Positions 1-8,651 are shown, counted from the first letter of the stretch. The stretch: 64,000 nucleotides of DNA from Gammaproteobacteria bacterium (GCA_034522055.1 JAXHLS010000002.1:2294001-2358000); one strand, 5' to 3'. Numbers and translations: made by a program. The notes: generated from the sequence alone by a model not told the origin.

Positions 1-221
1 AGGATCAGCCGCATAGCGGCCACCCAGGCACCGGTGGCGCGGGCGCGCACGATGAGGTGGCGGGCCCTGTCGTCGGCGGCATCCCGCTCCTGGCGGTCGG
101 GGAACTGGTGGTGCGGCTCGAAGCTGCGCTCCTCACAGTAGATGCGGTAGCGCAGGCGATGGTGAATGGCGCGGGCCTCCGCCGTGTCTGCCAGGAACGT
201 CTCGTATCGGTCATCGAACAT
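1..221 (-). CDS. PEP-CTERM/exosortase-associated N-acyltransferase, N-terminal part (runs off left edge)
   Basis: The minus strand reads from an ATG at 221 to the window edge without a stop, giving about 73 residues. The start MFDDRYETFLADT, then LRYRIYCEERSFEP, then ERDAADDRARHLIVRAR and AAMRLI, matches the layout I know for the autoinducer-synthase-like acyltransferases that accompany PEP-CTERM/exosortase loci. Family members have an N-acyl amino acid synthase or LuxI-like GNAT fold; their substrate is not firmly established. AGGGAG lies about 11 bases before the ATG. The rest of the gene and any exosortase cluster lie to the left, outside the window. The family call rests on the N-terminal third only. 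Confidence 0.78.
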   Translation of the reverse strand, partial: MFDDRYETFLADTAEARAIHHRLRYRIYCEERSFEPHHQFPDRQERDAADDRARHLIVRARATGAWVAAMRLI

Positions 222-542
222 TCGTCGTCGGGCTCCCTGACGTCGCTACCCGGTGGCGGTACACACGGCCTGATGAATCTATTTCCCGCAGAAGGCCAGC
301 GCTCATCGGTGATGCGAGGGCAGCAATGAAAATGGTTTGTGGGAACGGGTCTGAGTCTACGTCGTTAGCGTGCTGCAAACACGGTCAAGGTTGCTACCCA
401 ATAAACGTGACGTCAATCACGGATTGAAGCTTGACAATGCATTTTACGCCAAAACGAAGAATGTGAGTCTTTGGCAAGCTAGAGGGCCTTGCCGGTGTTT
501 TGGCCCACCAGGGGAGGGGATAAGGCAAGGGTTTCAGCAACC

Positions 543-558
543 TGGCAGAGGTTTCGCT
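543..558 (+). promoter_or_regulatory. Possible sigma-54 (-24/-12) promoter
   Basis: TGGCAGAGGTTTCGCT fits the TGGCAC-N5-TTGCW pattern with GG and GC in the required 10-base spacing and a pyrimidine before the first T. Two or three positions deviate. Sigma-54 promoters are a known feature of PEP-CTERM loci, but this one points away from the acyltransferase, toward the small frame at 594 and the 3' end of mazG. Confidence 0.35.
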
Positions 559-593
559 CAATTTGCTTGAATCATCAAGAAGGCAATTCCTAT

Positions 594-725
594 ATGATGG
601 GGGCGGCGACGAGGGTATGCCGGATTCCTCAGGGGGTGGCTACCCGGTATGCGAAAACATTTAGTCAGGCGCCGAAGTATGCCGTAACCCGCGCGTTTCG
701 CGAGGGTCTCGGTCGGTCTCGGTGA
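594..725 (+). CDS. Possible small ORF of 43 codons, doubtful
   Basis: ATG at 594 is preceded by AAGAAGG about 10 bases upstream and lies about 36 bases after the sigma-54-like site. The product starts MMGAATRVCRIPQG and is basic, without a recognisable domain or membrane segment. It ends just before the convergent mazG. Codon composition is not clearly coding. It may equally be untranslated, or part of a small RNA. Confidence 0.15.
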   Translation: MMGAATRVCRIPQGVATRYAKTFSQAPKYAVTRAFREGLGRSR

Positions 726-753
726 CACCGTGTGGCGCAGCTTTTTGGATCGC

Positions 754-1107
754 TCAGGTATCGCGGAACTCGGATACTCGGATGCGGCCGTTGACCATGC
801 GGGATTCGCGCTCCATGAGCTTTTCCATCTTGTCCCAGAAGGCGGCCTTGAGGTCGAAGTCGGCGGCGATGGCGGTGCCCATCACCAGGATCATCAGGTC
901 CGCTACCTCCTCGGCCAGCTTGTGGGTGTCCTTGCCCTTGGTGACGCATGACGAGATCTCCCCCAACTCCTCGGCCATGAGGGCCACCCGGTAGGCCAGC
1001 TCCTCGCCGCCGGTGTTGCGGAAGTCGTGCTTGTCATGGAAGGCCTGGACGGCCGCCAGCATGGCATCGTAGGAATCACGGTCGGTCTCGGATGCCTGGT
1101 CGTTCAT
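754..1107 (-). CDS. mazG: MazG-family nucleotide pyrophosphohydrolase
   Basis: This 117-residue all-helical protein belongs to the single-domain MazG-like NTP pyrophosphatases, which hydrolyse (d)NTPs to the monophosphate and pyrophosphate. The metal-binding pattern is visible: MAEELGEIS around residues 45-53 gives the ExxE half, and LAEEVADLMILV around 65-76 gives the ExxD half. It is the short form, not the two-domain E. coli MazG. It follows glyS by 65 bp on the same strand and could be the last gene of a glyQ-glyS-mazG unit. The symbol is used for the family; the preferred substrate cannot be told. Confidence 0.82.
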   Translation of the reverse strand: MNDQASETDRDSYDAMLAAVQAFHDKHDFRNTGGEELAYRVALMAEELGEISSCVTKGKDTHKLAEEVADLMILVMGTAIAADFDLKAAFWDKMEKLMERESRMVNGRIRVSEFRDT

Positions 1108-1172
1108 GGCGTTGAACCTCGGGTGGTGTTGCCCTGGGCCCGCGGCAGGCGGGACCCCGGGCCGGCGGCGGC

Positions 1173-3248
1173 TCAGTCTTGGAGCCGCGAGATATCGGCG
1201 GTGGCCAGGAACAGTCCCCCCAGGCGGTTCAGGAGGGCGAGGCGGTTGTTGCGCACCGCCGGGTCGTCGGCCATCACCATCACCTGGTCGAAGAAGGTGT
1301 CCACGGTTGCCCGCAGGGTGGCGAGACGGGCCAGGGCCGTGGCGTAGTCGCCGGCCTCCAGCAGCGGGGCCACGGTGGTGGCGGCCTCCTCGGTGGCGGC
1401 GGCCAGGGCGCGCTCGGCGGGATCCTGGAGCAGGCCCACGTCCACGTGGTCCGGGGGCTTGACGTCAGCCTTGCGCAGGATGTTGTGGATACGTTTGTTG
1501 GCTCCAGCCAGGACCTCCGCCTCGGGCAGGGTGCGGAAACGGGTGACGGCGTCGATGCGGGCATCGAAGTCGGCCACCCGGGCGGGGGCCACGGCGGCCA
1601 CGGCCTCGAATACATCGGCGCCGACGCCGGCCTCCAGGTACAGGCCCTTGAGGCGCTCAAGCATGAAATCGTACACGGCGTCCACGGTGTCGGCCTCGGT
1701 GACGAGGTCTCCCAGGCCGGCCCGCGCCTGCTCCAGCAGGCCCCGCAGCTCCAGGGGCAGGCCCTCCTCGCGCAGCATGCGCAGGGCGCCCAGCGCCGCG
1801 CGGCGCAGGGCGAAGGGGTCGCGGTCGCCGGTGGGGCGCTGGCCGATGCCGAAGATCCCCACCAGGGTGTCCAGGCGCTCGGCCAGGGAGACGGCGCGGC
1901 CGGTGACGGTCCCGGGCAGGCGGTCGCCGGAGAAGCGGGGCATGTAGAACTCGTCCATGGCCGTCGCCAGCTCGGCGGGCTCGCTGTCCCGCAGGGCCTG
2001 GTAGCGCCCCATGATGCCCTGCATTTCCGGGAACTCGTAGACCATCTCGGTCATGAGGTCGCAGCGGGACAGCATGCCGGCGCGGCGCGCCAGGGCGGCG
2101 TCGCCGCCGATGTCCTCGGCGATGGCCGCCGCCAGCTCCGCTACCCGCAGGGACTTGGCGTGGATGGACCCCAGGCGCTGCTGGAACACCACCGACTTCA
2201 GGGACTCCACCCGCTCGGCCAGGGTCTTCTTGCCGTCCTGTTCCCAGAAGAACATGGCGTCCGTGAGACGCGGGCGGATGACCCGTTCGTTGCCCTCCTT
2301 GATGACTTCCGGGCGCGGACTGTCCACGTTGGCGATGGTGATGAAGTGGGGCAGCAAACGCCCTTCGGCATCCACCAGGTGGAAGTACTTCTGGTTCTTC
2401 TTCATGGTGAGGATGAGGGCCTCGTGGGGCACCTCGAGGAAGCGCTCCTCGAAGCCGCCGGTGATGGCCACCGGCCACTCCACCAGGGCCGTTACCTCCT
2501 CCAGCAGGGCCTCGTCCATCTCCGCCCGTCCTCCCAGGGCGCCGGCCGCCTGTTCCACCTGGTGGCGGATGGTGTCGCGGCGCTCGTCGAAGTCGGCCAC
2601 CACCCGCCCCGGGGCCCTGAGGAGTTCGCGGTAGTGATGGGGATGGTCCACGGTGATGGCCGCCGGGTGGTGGAAGCGGTGGCCGCGGGTGGTGTTGCCG
2701 GCCGGGGTCTCCAGCAGCCGGCAGGGCACCACGTCGGCACCATGGAGGAACAGCACCCAATGCACCGGGCGCACGAACTCGGCGGACCGTTCCCCCCAGC
2801 GCATGCGCTTGGGGATCGGCAGGTGGTCGAGGGCGGCGGCGGCGATGGCGGGCAGCAGCTCGGTGGCGTCCTGGCCCTGCTCGTGGACCGTGTAGGCCAG
2901 CCATTCGCCCTTGTCCGTGGCCACCCGAGCCAGGTCCTCCACCGGCACCCCGCAGGAGCGGGCGAAGCCCTGGGCGGCCTTGGTGGGCATGCCGTCGGCG
3001 TCGAAGGCGGCCTTCACGGCGGGGCCGCGGCGCTCGGTCTCGCGGTCCGGCTGGCGCCGCTCCAGGTCCTCCACCAGCACCGCCAGGCGGCGCGGGGTGG
3101 CGAACATGGTCACGGCACCGTGGGCCAGCCCGGCCTTGTCCAGGCCGGCGGCGAAGCCCCGGGCCAGGGCCTCCCCCAGCCCCTTCAGCGCCGTGGGGGG
3201 CAATTCCTCGGTGCCCACCTCCAGCAGCATGGGGGCGCTACCGGTCAT
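1173..3248 (-). CDS. glyS: Glycyl-tRNA synthetase beta subunit
   Basis: A 691-residue protein, the normal length for bacterial GlyS. It begins [21 protein letters not shown], the typical GlyS N-terminus, and contains [15 protein letters not shown] near residues 48-62 and [20 protein letters not shown] around 160-180. With GlyQ it forms the alpha2beta2 enzyme that charges tRNA-Gly. Its ATG overlaps the glyQ stop as ATGA (3245-3248), so the two are translationally coupled, as usual for this pair. Confidence 0.97.
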   Translation of the reverse strand: MTGSAPMLLEVGTEELPPTALKGLGEALARGFAAGLDKAGLAHGAVTMFATPRRLAVLVEDLERRQPDRETERRGPAVKAAFDADGMPTKAAQGFARSCGVPVEDLARVATDKGEWLAYTVHEQGQDATELLPAIAAAALDHLPIPKRMRWGERSAEFVRPVHWVLFLHGADVVPCRLLETPAGNTTRGHRFHHPAAITVDHPHHYRELLRAPGRVVADFDERRDTIRHQVEQAAGALGGRAEMDEALLEEVTALVEWPVAITGGFEERFLEVPHEALILTMKKNQKYFHLVDAEGRLLPHFITIANVDSPRPEVIKEGNERVIRPRLTDAMFFWEQDGKKTLAERVESLKSVVFQQRLGSIHAKSLRVAELAAAIAEDIGGDAALARRAGMLSRCDLMTEMVYEFPEMQGIMGRYQALRDSEPAELATAMDEFYMPRFSGDRLPGTVTGRAVSLAERLDTLVGIFGIGQRPTGDRDPFALRRAALGALRMLREEGLPLELRGLLEQARAGLGDLVTEADTVDAVYDFMLERLKGLYLEAGVGADVFEAVAAVAPARVADFDARIDAVTRFRTLPEAEVLAGANKRIHNILRKADVKPPDHVDVGLLQDPAERALAAATEEAATTVAPLLEAGDYATALARLATLRATVDTFFDQVMVMADDPAVRNNRLALLNRLGGLFLATADISRLQD

Positions 3249-4180
3249 GCCGCCACCTCCGCCCGGGCCATGGGGAAGCCGCGGGCCTCGCGGGCGGCGT
3301 AGTAGGCCTCCGCCACGGCGCGCGCCAGGGTGCGTACCCTGAGGATGTAGCGCTGGCGCTCGGTGACGGAGATGGCGTGGCGGGCGTCCAGCAGATTAAA
3401 GGTGTGGGAGGCCTTGAGGACCTGCTCATAGCCCGGCAGGGGCAGCCTCAGTTCGATGAGCTTGCGGCTCTCGGCCTCGCAGGCATCGAAGCGGTGGAAC
3501 AGCTCCGCCGTGTCGGCATGCTCGAAGTTGTAGGTGGACTGCTCCACCTCGTTCTGATGGAACACGTCGCGGTAGGTGATGCGGCCCAGGGGACCGTCGG
3601 CCCAGGTGAGGTCGAACACGCTCTCCACACCCTGCAGGTACATGGCGATGCGCTCCAGGCCATAGGTGATCTCCCCCATCACGGGCCGGCATTCGAGGCC
3701 CCCCACCTGCTGGAAATAGGTGAACTGGGTGATCTCCATGCCGTTCAGCCATACCTCCCAGCCCAGACCCCAAGCCCCCAGGGTGGGGGACTCCCAGTTG
3801 TCCTCCACGAAGCGGATGTCGTGCACCAGGGGGTCGATGCCGAGACGGCGCAGGCTCTCCAGGTACATGTCCTGGAAGTCGTCGGGTGACGGCTTGATGA
3901 CCACCTGGAACTGGTAGTAGTGCTGCAGCCGGTTGGGGTTGTCGCCGTAACGGCCGTCGGTGGGGCGCCGCGAGGGCTGCACGTAGGCCGCGCTCCAGGG
4001 TTCGGGACCCACGGCCCGCAGGAAGGTGGCGGGATGAAAGGTGCCGGCCCCCACCTCCATGTCGTAGGGCTGCTGCAGCACGCAGCCCCGCGCCGCCCAG
4101 TAGTCCTGCAGGGCGAGGATGAGGCCCTGGAAGGTGGATGGCTCCAGGGTGCCGGCGGCGGGCTGGGTTGCGGTGGACAC
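3245..4180 (-). CDS. glyQ: Glycyl-tRNA synthetase alpha subunit
   Basis: GTG start at 4180 gives 311 residues, close to E. coli GlyQ (303). An ideal GAGGAGG lies seven bases upstream, which decides against the much longer open frame. The body is strongly diagnostic: [18 protein letters not shown], then [20 protein letters not shown] and [20 protein letters not shown]. This is the catalytic class II core that makes glycyl-adenylate. It is coupled to glyS through an ATGA overlap. Confidence 0.97.
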   Translation of the reverse strand: MSTATQPAAGTLEPSTFQGLILALQDYWAARGCVLQQPYDMEVGAGTFHPATFLRAVGPEPWSAAYVQPSRRPTDGRYGDNPNRLQHYYQFQVVIKPSPDDFQDMYLESLRRLGIDPLVHDIRFVEDNWESPTLGAWGLGWEVWLNGMEITQFTYFQQVGGLECRPVMGEITYGLERIAMYLQGVESVFDLTWADGPLGRITYRDVFHQNEVEQSTYNFEHADTAELFHRFDACEAESRKLIELRLPLPGYEQVLKASHTFNLLDARHAISVTERQRYILRVRTLARAVAEAYYAAREARGFPMARAEVAA

Positions 4181-4349
4181 GATGTCCCCTCCTCGGTTAA
4201 AGGGGCGCAAGTATAGTCGCAGCCGCCGTCCCTCGCGAAGGGAACCCTGATTATCGGCCAGGTAGGGCCGATTGCTACACAAGACAAAAAGGCTCGTCAG
4301 CAGAGTTCGTGGGTGTACAAAGAAGAATACCCTCTCGCTAAGACGCCAA

Positions 4350-4395
4350 GTAGGTCGGGCTGTAGGTCGGGCTGTAGGTCGGACTTCAGTCCGAC
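4350..4395 (+). repeat. Three 12-bp direct repeats ending in a REP-like hairpin
   Basis: GTAGGTCGGGCT occurs at 4350-4361 and 4362-4373, then GTAGGTCGGACT at 4374-4385. The last copy forms a perfect hairpin, GTCGGACT-TC-AGTCCGAC (4378-4395). The GTAGGTCGG head plus an 8-2-8 palindrome is typical of REP elements mobilised by RAYT (IS200-like) transposases. No RAYT gene is in the window. Confidence 0.75.
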
Positions 4396-4452
4396 ACCCA
4401 ACGCTGGCGGTTGGTACCGACCCGGCACGAGGTATGCGCGGCGGGTTTGAAT

Positions 4453-4474
4453 GTCGGGATGAATCACGACCTAC
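4453..4474 (-). repeat. Inverted REP-like element, partner of the 4378-4395 hairpin
   Basis: GTCGGGAT-GA-ATCACGAC (4453-4470) is an 8-2-8 hairpin with one mismatch. It is followed by CTAC, so on the minus strand it reads GTAGGTCGTGATTCATCCC. It lies opposite in orientation to the element at 4374-4395, which makes the pair a BIME-like unit. Confidence 0.65.
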
Positions 4475-4730
4475 ATCCGTGCCGCAGGAAGGCGCGGTGC
4501 GCCTCCTCGCTAACATTTGTCCATGAGCATCAGCTACTTGGCATTCGCCGTGAGCGCAACATTTACCCGCAGATTCTGCAAACGAGCCGACAAAAACCGG
4601 GTTTCGCTTCCCCGCTCCACTCGGGCACACCGGGCCTGTTTGATTTAAGTAAAAGAATATTCTGATATTCTAATACTACAATCCGCGCCCATATCGGAAT
4701 TCATTAAACCTACTAGCGTGGAGATCAAAC

Positions 4731-5114
4731 ATGAACAACAAGACCCTGCCATTGCTTTCCCTGCTGGCCGCGGCCGGCCTCGTCGGCTGTGGCTCCGAGC
4801 CCACCACCTCCGCGGTGAGCTTCAGCCAGCAGGTGAAGCCCATCCTCGAGCAGAATTGCAGTGACTGCCATCAGTCGGGCGGCAAGGGGGCCGAGAAGTC
4901 GGGCCTGGTGCTGGCGGACCATGCCGCCATCATGGAGGGGACCCGTCTGGGGCCCGTGGTACAGCCCGGCTCCGCCATATCGAGCACCCTGTATCTTGCG
5001 GTGGCGGGCAAGACCCATCCCACCATCCAGATGCCCCACGGCGAGCAGCCCCTGAACGAGCAGCAGGTGGCCGTCATCGAGCAATGGATCGACCAGGGCG
5101 CCAAGAACAACTGA
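4731..5114 (+). CDS. Small c-type cytochrome-like lipoprotein
   Basis: This 127-residue protein begins with a lipoprotein signal peptide (MNNKTLPLLSLLAAAGLVGC; lipid-bearing Cys20), so it should be exported and anchored in a membrane. One heme c motif, CSDCH, lies at residues 43-47 after VSFSQQVKPILEQN, a context seen in planctomycete-type or 'PSCyt1' cytochromes. A possible axial Met is in IQMPHGEQP near residue 103. GGAG lies eight bases before the ATG. The neighbour at 5238 also has a heme motif. The electron partner is unknown. Confidence 0.75.
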   Translation: MNNKTLPLLSLLAAAGLVGCGSEPTTSAVSFSQQVKPILEQNCSDCHQSGGKGAEKSGLVLADHAAIMEGTRLGPVVQPGSAISSTLYLAVAGKTHPTIQMPHGEQPLNEQQVAVIEQWIDQGAKNN

Positions 5115-5237
5115 GTCGTCCCCTTCTCTGAACGCCGTGGCCGTCGTGGGCCCCGTCATGAATGACGGCGTCCGTCGGGCCGGTGTGCTGTCTTCCATCC
5201 CGTGCCGGGCCGGCGCGGGCATTCGAGGTACATATTC

Positions 5238-6026
5238 ATGAACAGCTCCAACACCCAACATTTCCTCTGGCTGCCCCTCAGTCTGCGCCTGACCTTCACC
5301 CTGACCCTGCTGGTGCTGGGTTTGGGATACCTCTTCGCCATGCTGCACGTGTTCTCGTCCCATGCCGGGCGGGACGGTGACCCTGGCCTGTCTGTCGATG
5401 ACCTCATCATCGCCTACAGCGGCAGCCCCGGTGACACCCGCCTGGAGGCGGCCCTCAAGGGACCGATGCAGAATATGCTGTCCGGCGAGGAGCGCAACAC
5501 CATCATCGCCTGGGTGCGCAGCGAGACGGGCGAGGCGGGTTACCGGTCCGAGGTGGAGCCCATCGTCGAGGCCCGCTGCCTCAGTTGCCACGAGGGTTCC
5601 AACCCCCATATCCCCAGCCTGGCCAGCTACCAGGACGTGAGCAAGCTGGTGGAGCGGGACACCGGCATGGACATCTTCACCCTGGTGCGGGTGTCCCATA
5701 TCCACCTCTTCGGCCTGACCTTCATCTTCTTCCTCACCAGCCTCATCTTCAGCCACGCTTTCCTGCGGCCCTTGTGGTTCAAGTGCGTGGTCATCGCCGT
5801 GCCCTTCGTGGGCATCATCTTCGATATCGCCTCGTGGTATCTCACCAAGCTCTATCCGGGCTTCGCCTGGGTGGTGATGGGCAGCGGGGCCCTGATGGCC
5901 CTGTCCTTCGCCGTCCAGTGGGCGGTGTCCATCTGGCAGATGTGGTTCTACAGGCTGCCCCGGGACCTGGTGGAAGCGGAGGGGGCCCTGCCCATCGTGG
6001 GACAGCCCGCCAACCTGCGGGCCTGA
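5238..6026 (+). CDS. Multi-pass membrane protein with one heme c motif
   Basis: The protein of 262 residues has an N-terminal membrane segment (about 15-38), a soluble stretch with CLSCH at 114-118, and then four hydrophobic segments between about 150 and 250. HIHLFGLTFIFFLTSLIFSHAF contains several His residues that could be further metal or heme ligands. The start at 5238 (MNSSNTQH) removes an unlikely basic extension and has CGAGG about ten bases upstream. It lies 123 bp after the heme lipoprotein, and both are probably one periplasm-facing redox unit. I do not recognise an established function. Confidence 0.65.
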   Translation: MNSSNTQHFLWLPLSLRLTFTLTLLVLGLGYLFAMLHVFSSHAGRDGDPGLSVDDLIIAYSGSPGDTRLEAALKGPMQNMLSGEERNTIIAWVRSETGEAGYRSEVEPIVEARCLSCHEGSNPHIPSLASYQDVSKLVERDTGMDIFTLVRVSHIHLFGLTFIFFLTSLIFSHAFLRPLWFKCVVIAVPFVGIIFDIASWYLTKLYPGFAWVVMGSGALMALSFAVQWAVSIWQMWFYRLPRDLVEAEGALPIVGQPANLRA

Positions 6027-6039
6027 GGGCGGCGGGGAC

Positions 6040-6471
6040 TCAGCGGGGGGCGGAGCCGGGCTTGCTGCCGGGGACGCCCGGGCCCGACATCGCGCACGAG
6101 CCGCCGAGGCGATGGGGGCCCCTCGCCATCAGCAGCAACCCGACGGCCACGGGCAACAGCAGCATGGCCAGGGAAGGCAGGGCGATCGCCGCCAGCTCGC
6201 GGGTCAGGAACGCGAGCAGCCAGGTGATGACGGTGGCGAGGAGGTAGATGCTGACGTAGCTGATGCGGTAGCAGGTGCCGACGCCCGGGCCTGTCGCCAG
6301 CCGGACCAACAGCCCGGTGTGGATCAGCAAGGCCGCCACCACGACAGCCGGCAGGTATGCCGCGCCATCGTCGGCCGCCACGGCGGTAGCGGGCAGGGCC
6401 GCGACCAGGCTCGCGGTCAGGGCCGGGCCGCGCATGGGGCCGGCCGGGTTGAGGACATGAAGGATGCTCAT
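6040..6471 (-). CDS. Small hydrophobic membrane protein, function unknown
   Basis: A 143-residue protein with three or four hydrophobic stretches: LTASLVAALPATAVA near 18-32, YLPAVVVAALLIHTGLLV near 39-56, then two adjoining segments between about 70 and 115. The tail is polar, Gly/Pro-rich and ends in PGSAPR. It faces the heme protein gene tail to tail, with 13 bp between them, and lies 37 bp downstream of the ArsR-rhodanese gene on the same strand, so it may be co-transcribed with that regulator. I do not recognise the family. Confidence 0.5.
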   Translation of the reverse strand: MSILHVLNPAGPMRGPALTASLVAALPATAVAADDGAAYLPAVVVAALLIHTGLLVRLATGPGVGTCYRISYVSIYLLATVITWLLAFLTRELAAIALPSLAMLLLPVAVGLLLMARGPHRLGGSCAMSGPGVPGSKPGSAPR

Positions 6472-6508
6472 GGACGGGGTGGGGAGGCAGGGGGCGGATG
6501 GCCGGAGA

Positions 6509-7168
6509 TTACTGCTCCACCGGCAGGCCGGCCAGCCGCCACTCCGGGAAGCCGTCCTCCAGGCGGTAGGCCTTGAAGCCCTTCTCCCGCAACCGCGCCA
6601 CGGCGTCGAAGGCCAGCACGCAATAGGGGCCCCGGCAGTAGGCCACGATGTCCTGGTCCGGGGGCAGCCGTTGCAGGCTCTTCTCCAGTTCCCCCAGGGG
6701 CACGTTGGTGGCCCCGGGCAGATGGCCCGAGGCGAACTCCTCCGGCGGCCGCACGTCGAGCACGGTCACCAGCCCGGCGCGGGCCCTTTCCAGCAACTCC
6801 GCGGCGGGGATGGGTTCCAGGCTGTCCTTGAGGGTGAGATAGGCGCTGACCATGCGCTCCACCTCGGCCACGTGGCGCTCGGCCACGCTACGCACCTTGT
6901 CCAGCAACTCCAGCACATCGTCGCCGCTCACCCGATAGTAAACGCTCACCCCTTCCTTGCGGCACGCCACCATGCCGGCATGACGCAACTGCTGGAGATG
7001 CTGGGAGGTATTGGCGATGCTCAGGCCGGAGACGCGGGCCAGGGCATCGACGCTGCGTTCCCCCTGGGCGAGGAACTCCAGCAGCTCCAGGCGCCGGCCG
7101 TTGCCCAGGGCCTTGGCCACACGCGCGAACTGGTTGAACAGATCGGTCTTGAAATTTTCGGTTGACAT
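6509..7168 (-). CDS. ArsR/SmtB-type regulator fused to a rhodanese domain
   Basis: This 219-residue fusion has a winged helix at residues 10-95 (LGNGRRLELLEFLAQGERSV, then SGLSIANTSQHLQQLRHAGM) and a rhodanese domain at about 120-215 with active-site Cys178 in the CRGPYC loop (second Cys at 183). Cys69 (VACRKEG) sits at the end of the recognition region. The architecture is known for metal- or sulfur-responsive repressors; sensing persulfide or sulfane sulfur through these thiols is inference. A long AT-rich palindrome directly upstream (7186-7215) is a likely autoregulatory operator. A separate rhodanese gene follows divergently at 7665. Confidence 0.88.
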   Translation of the reverse strand: MSTENFKTDLFNQFARVAKALGNGRRLELLEFLAQGERSVDALARVSGLSIANTSQHLQQLRHAGMVACRKEGVSVYYRVSGDDVLELLDKVRSVAERHVAEVERMVSAYLTLKDSLEPIPAAELLERARAGLVTVLDVRPPEEFASGHLPGATNVPLGELEKSLQRLPPDQDIVAYCRGPYCVLAFDAVARLREKGFKAYRLEDGFPEWRLAGLPVEQ

Positions 7169-7185
7169 GGCGTCACCACGTTATT

Positions 7186-7215
7186 TATATAATCAATTGA
7201 CTTATTGAATATATA
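7186..7215. promoter_or_regulatory. AT-rich palindrome, probable operator of the ArsR-rhodanese regulator
   Basis: TATATAATCAAT and ATTGAATATATA are 12-bp arms with one mismatch around the 6-bp spacer TGACTT, starting 18 bp upstream of the regulator's ATG. A second, weaker inverted repeat (ATATACC...GGTAATAT) follows at 7210-7231. ArsR/SmtB proteins bind such AT-rich dyads over their own promoters. Confidence 0.6.
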
Positions 7216-7231
7216 CCAATAATCGGTAATA

Positions 7232-7664
7232 TACGTTAACAAACGGAAAGAATGGAAAAATCCTAACACCTCCGGCCTTTCTGAACGACTTTCGCGAGGA
7301 GCGACGTCATTTCCGAGTCCGGCCACGAAGTCGCCAGGCGCCTTCCAGCGACCCGTGGGGCGGTGCTTATCGCGGAATGCTCAGCGCTTCCCGTTCCCTT
7401 GGATAATCAACGCTTGCGCGCACCGGGATGGCCCGTGAATCGCCTGTCCCCGGGGGCTGGGGATGGCGTCGGAATTGTGCTGTAATCCGTTCTGACCGAT
7501 GGGGCGAACCCCCGCCCGAGGGATAACAACAGGGGGCGTTCCACGGTCCGGGAATGGGCCGCAAGGGCCCCCGGAGGGGTCGCATCGGCGTCCTTGAAAC
7601 AAAAACTTTAGCGATGCCCCGAGGTGGATGCCGAGGGGCTGGTTTGTCCAGGGGTAGACAGAGC
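7232..7664. other. Intergenic region, about 430 bp
   Basis: This is the leader between the divergent ArsR-rhodanese and periplasmic rhodanese genes. It contains GC-rich inverted segments around 7500-7575 (GGGGCG, CCCCCGCCC, GGGGGCG, GGGCCGC, GGGCCCCC) that could fold. I recognise no riboswitch class or gene. Confidence 0.35.
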
Positions 7665-8651
7665 ATGAATGCTGAAGATCGCGTGATGCGTCCCGGCCGG
7701 GGCGCCCTTTTGCTTGGCCTGTGGGGCCTGATGCTGGCCCTGGCGTCGCCGGTGGCGGCGGTGACCGGCGGCGCGGCGTGCGGCCCGGATCGGATCGTCG
7801 CCGGCGGCCGGCCCGAGGTAATGATCAGTGCGCCGGAACTCTATCATGGGCTCAAGGACGGGGAGCCCTATGTGGTGGTGGATACCCGCAGCCTGTGGTG
7901 GTACGCCCTCGGGCACATCGAGGGCGCCCGCCACCTGCCGGTGGAAAAGGTGATGGCCACCGTGGACGGCGTGCCCCAGATGCTCGCCCCCCCCGAGCAG
8001 GTGGCCGAGGCCCTGGGCAAGGCCGGCATCGCGCCGGATGACACCGTGGTGCTCTACAGCGACGCCCCCTACAAGGCCGCCCGGGTATGGTGGACCCTCC
8101 ATAATTACGGTCACCGCAAGGTACGGGTGCTGGACGGCGGCATCATGGGCTGGCATCGCTACGCCTTCCCCACCACCATCCTGTGGCCCTTTCACCGCGA
8201 GACCGACTATCCCGTGCCCGAACCCCGCCAGCCCCTGGTGGTGGATCTGAGGCAGACTTTCCGCGCCCTGGACGACGACTGCGCCGCCGTCATCGACGTG
8301 CGTGACCGGGAGGAGTACGTGGGCGACGTGGTGCACGCGGGGACCGAGGAGAAGGGACGCATCGCCGGATCCACCCATATCCATTGGTCGGCATTCCTCG
8401 ATGACTTCGAGAAGCTCAAGTCCACCCCGGAGATCGTCGCCCTGCTGGAAGACCATGGCATCAGCCCGAACCAGCGCATCATCACCTACTGCCACATCGG
8501 CCTGCGTTCATCCCACACGGTGATGGCGCTTTATGCCGCCGGCTTTCCAGCGGACCGCATCGGCAACTACGACGGATCATGGATGGAGTGGAGCGTGAAT
8601 CCGTCTCTGCCGATGGCTGGGGGGGAAGGAATGGGGAATAACGGAGAATAG
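7665..8651 (+). CDS. Exported tandem-rhodanese sulfurtransferase
   Basis: A 328-residue protein with an N-terminal signal-like segment (residues 8-33, ending SPVAAV), so it is probably periplasmic. Two rhodanese domains follow. The first (about 50-155; VVVDTRSLWWYALGHIEGARHLP) has no Cys in its active loop (LYSDAPYKAARV) and looks inactive. The second carries Cys276 in CHIGLRSS. That is the layout of thiosulfate:cyanide sulfurtransferases. The start at 7665 was chosen over an upstream basic extension. The last residues (GGEGMGNNGE) and the TAG stop are made by the first unit of a heptamer repeat array. Confidence 0.82.
   Translation: MNAEDRVMRPGRGALLLGLWGLMLALASPVAAVTGGAACGPDRIVAGGRPEVMISAPELYHGLKDGEPYVVVDTRSLWWYALGHIEGARHLPVEKVMATVDGVPQMLAPPEQVAEALGKAGIAPDDTVVLYSDAPYKAARVWWTLHNYGHRKVRVLDGGIMGWHRYAFPTTILWPFHRETDYPVPEPRQPLVVDLRQTFRALDDDCAAVIDVRDREEYVGDVVHAGTEEKGRIAGSTHIHWSAFLDDFEKLKSTPEIVALLEDHGISPNQRIITYCHIGLRSSHTVMALYAAGFPADRIGNYDGSWMEWSVNPSLPMAGGEGMGNNGE

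Larger units (their letters stand above)
222..753. other. Intergenic region of about 530 bp without a convincing gene
   Basis: Short open frames here have no recognisable protein character. The stretch is less GC-rich than its surroundings. It carries a possible sigma-54 promoter at 543-558 and a 43-codon frame at 594-725 behind an AAGAAGG sequence. Both are uncertain and are listed separately. Confidence 0.5.
4181..4730. other. Intergenic region of about 550 bp with REP-like repeats
   Basis: It holds the divergent upstream regions of glyQ (minus) and the heme lipoprotein gene (plus). A TATACT -10-like hexamer for glyQ lies at 4210-4215 on the minus strand, without a convincing -35. The centre carries the repeats at 4350-4470. 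No gene was seen. Confidence 0.6.

Noticed and set aside
370-570. A 66-codon plus-strand frame near the left end
   Set aside because: No RBS, no recognisable family, and mixed codon use.
1179-3302. A 707-codon open frame on the plus strand opposite glyS
   Set aside because: It is antisense to a certain glyS and its product is low-complexity Gly/His/Gln, as expected from an opposite frame of GC-rich coding DNA.
3245-4630. A much longer version of glyQ starting near 4630
   Set aside because: The extension crosses the REP repeats and has no family similarity; the GTG at 4180 has an ideal RBS and gives the normal length.
4640-4653. FNR box ahead of the heme lipoprotein gene (TTGATTTAAGTAAA)
   Set aside because: The left half fits but the right half matches at only three of five positions, too weak to list.
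7367-7666. A 99-codon minus-strand frame in the rhodanese leader
   Set aside because: It is Pro/Arg-rich with no domain character, typical of chance frames in GC-rich DNA.
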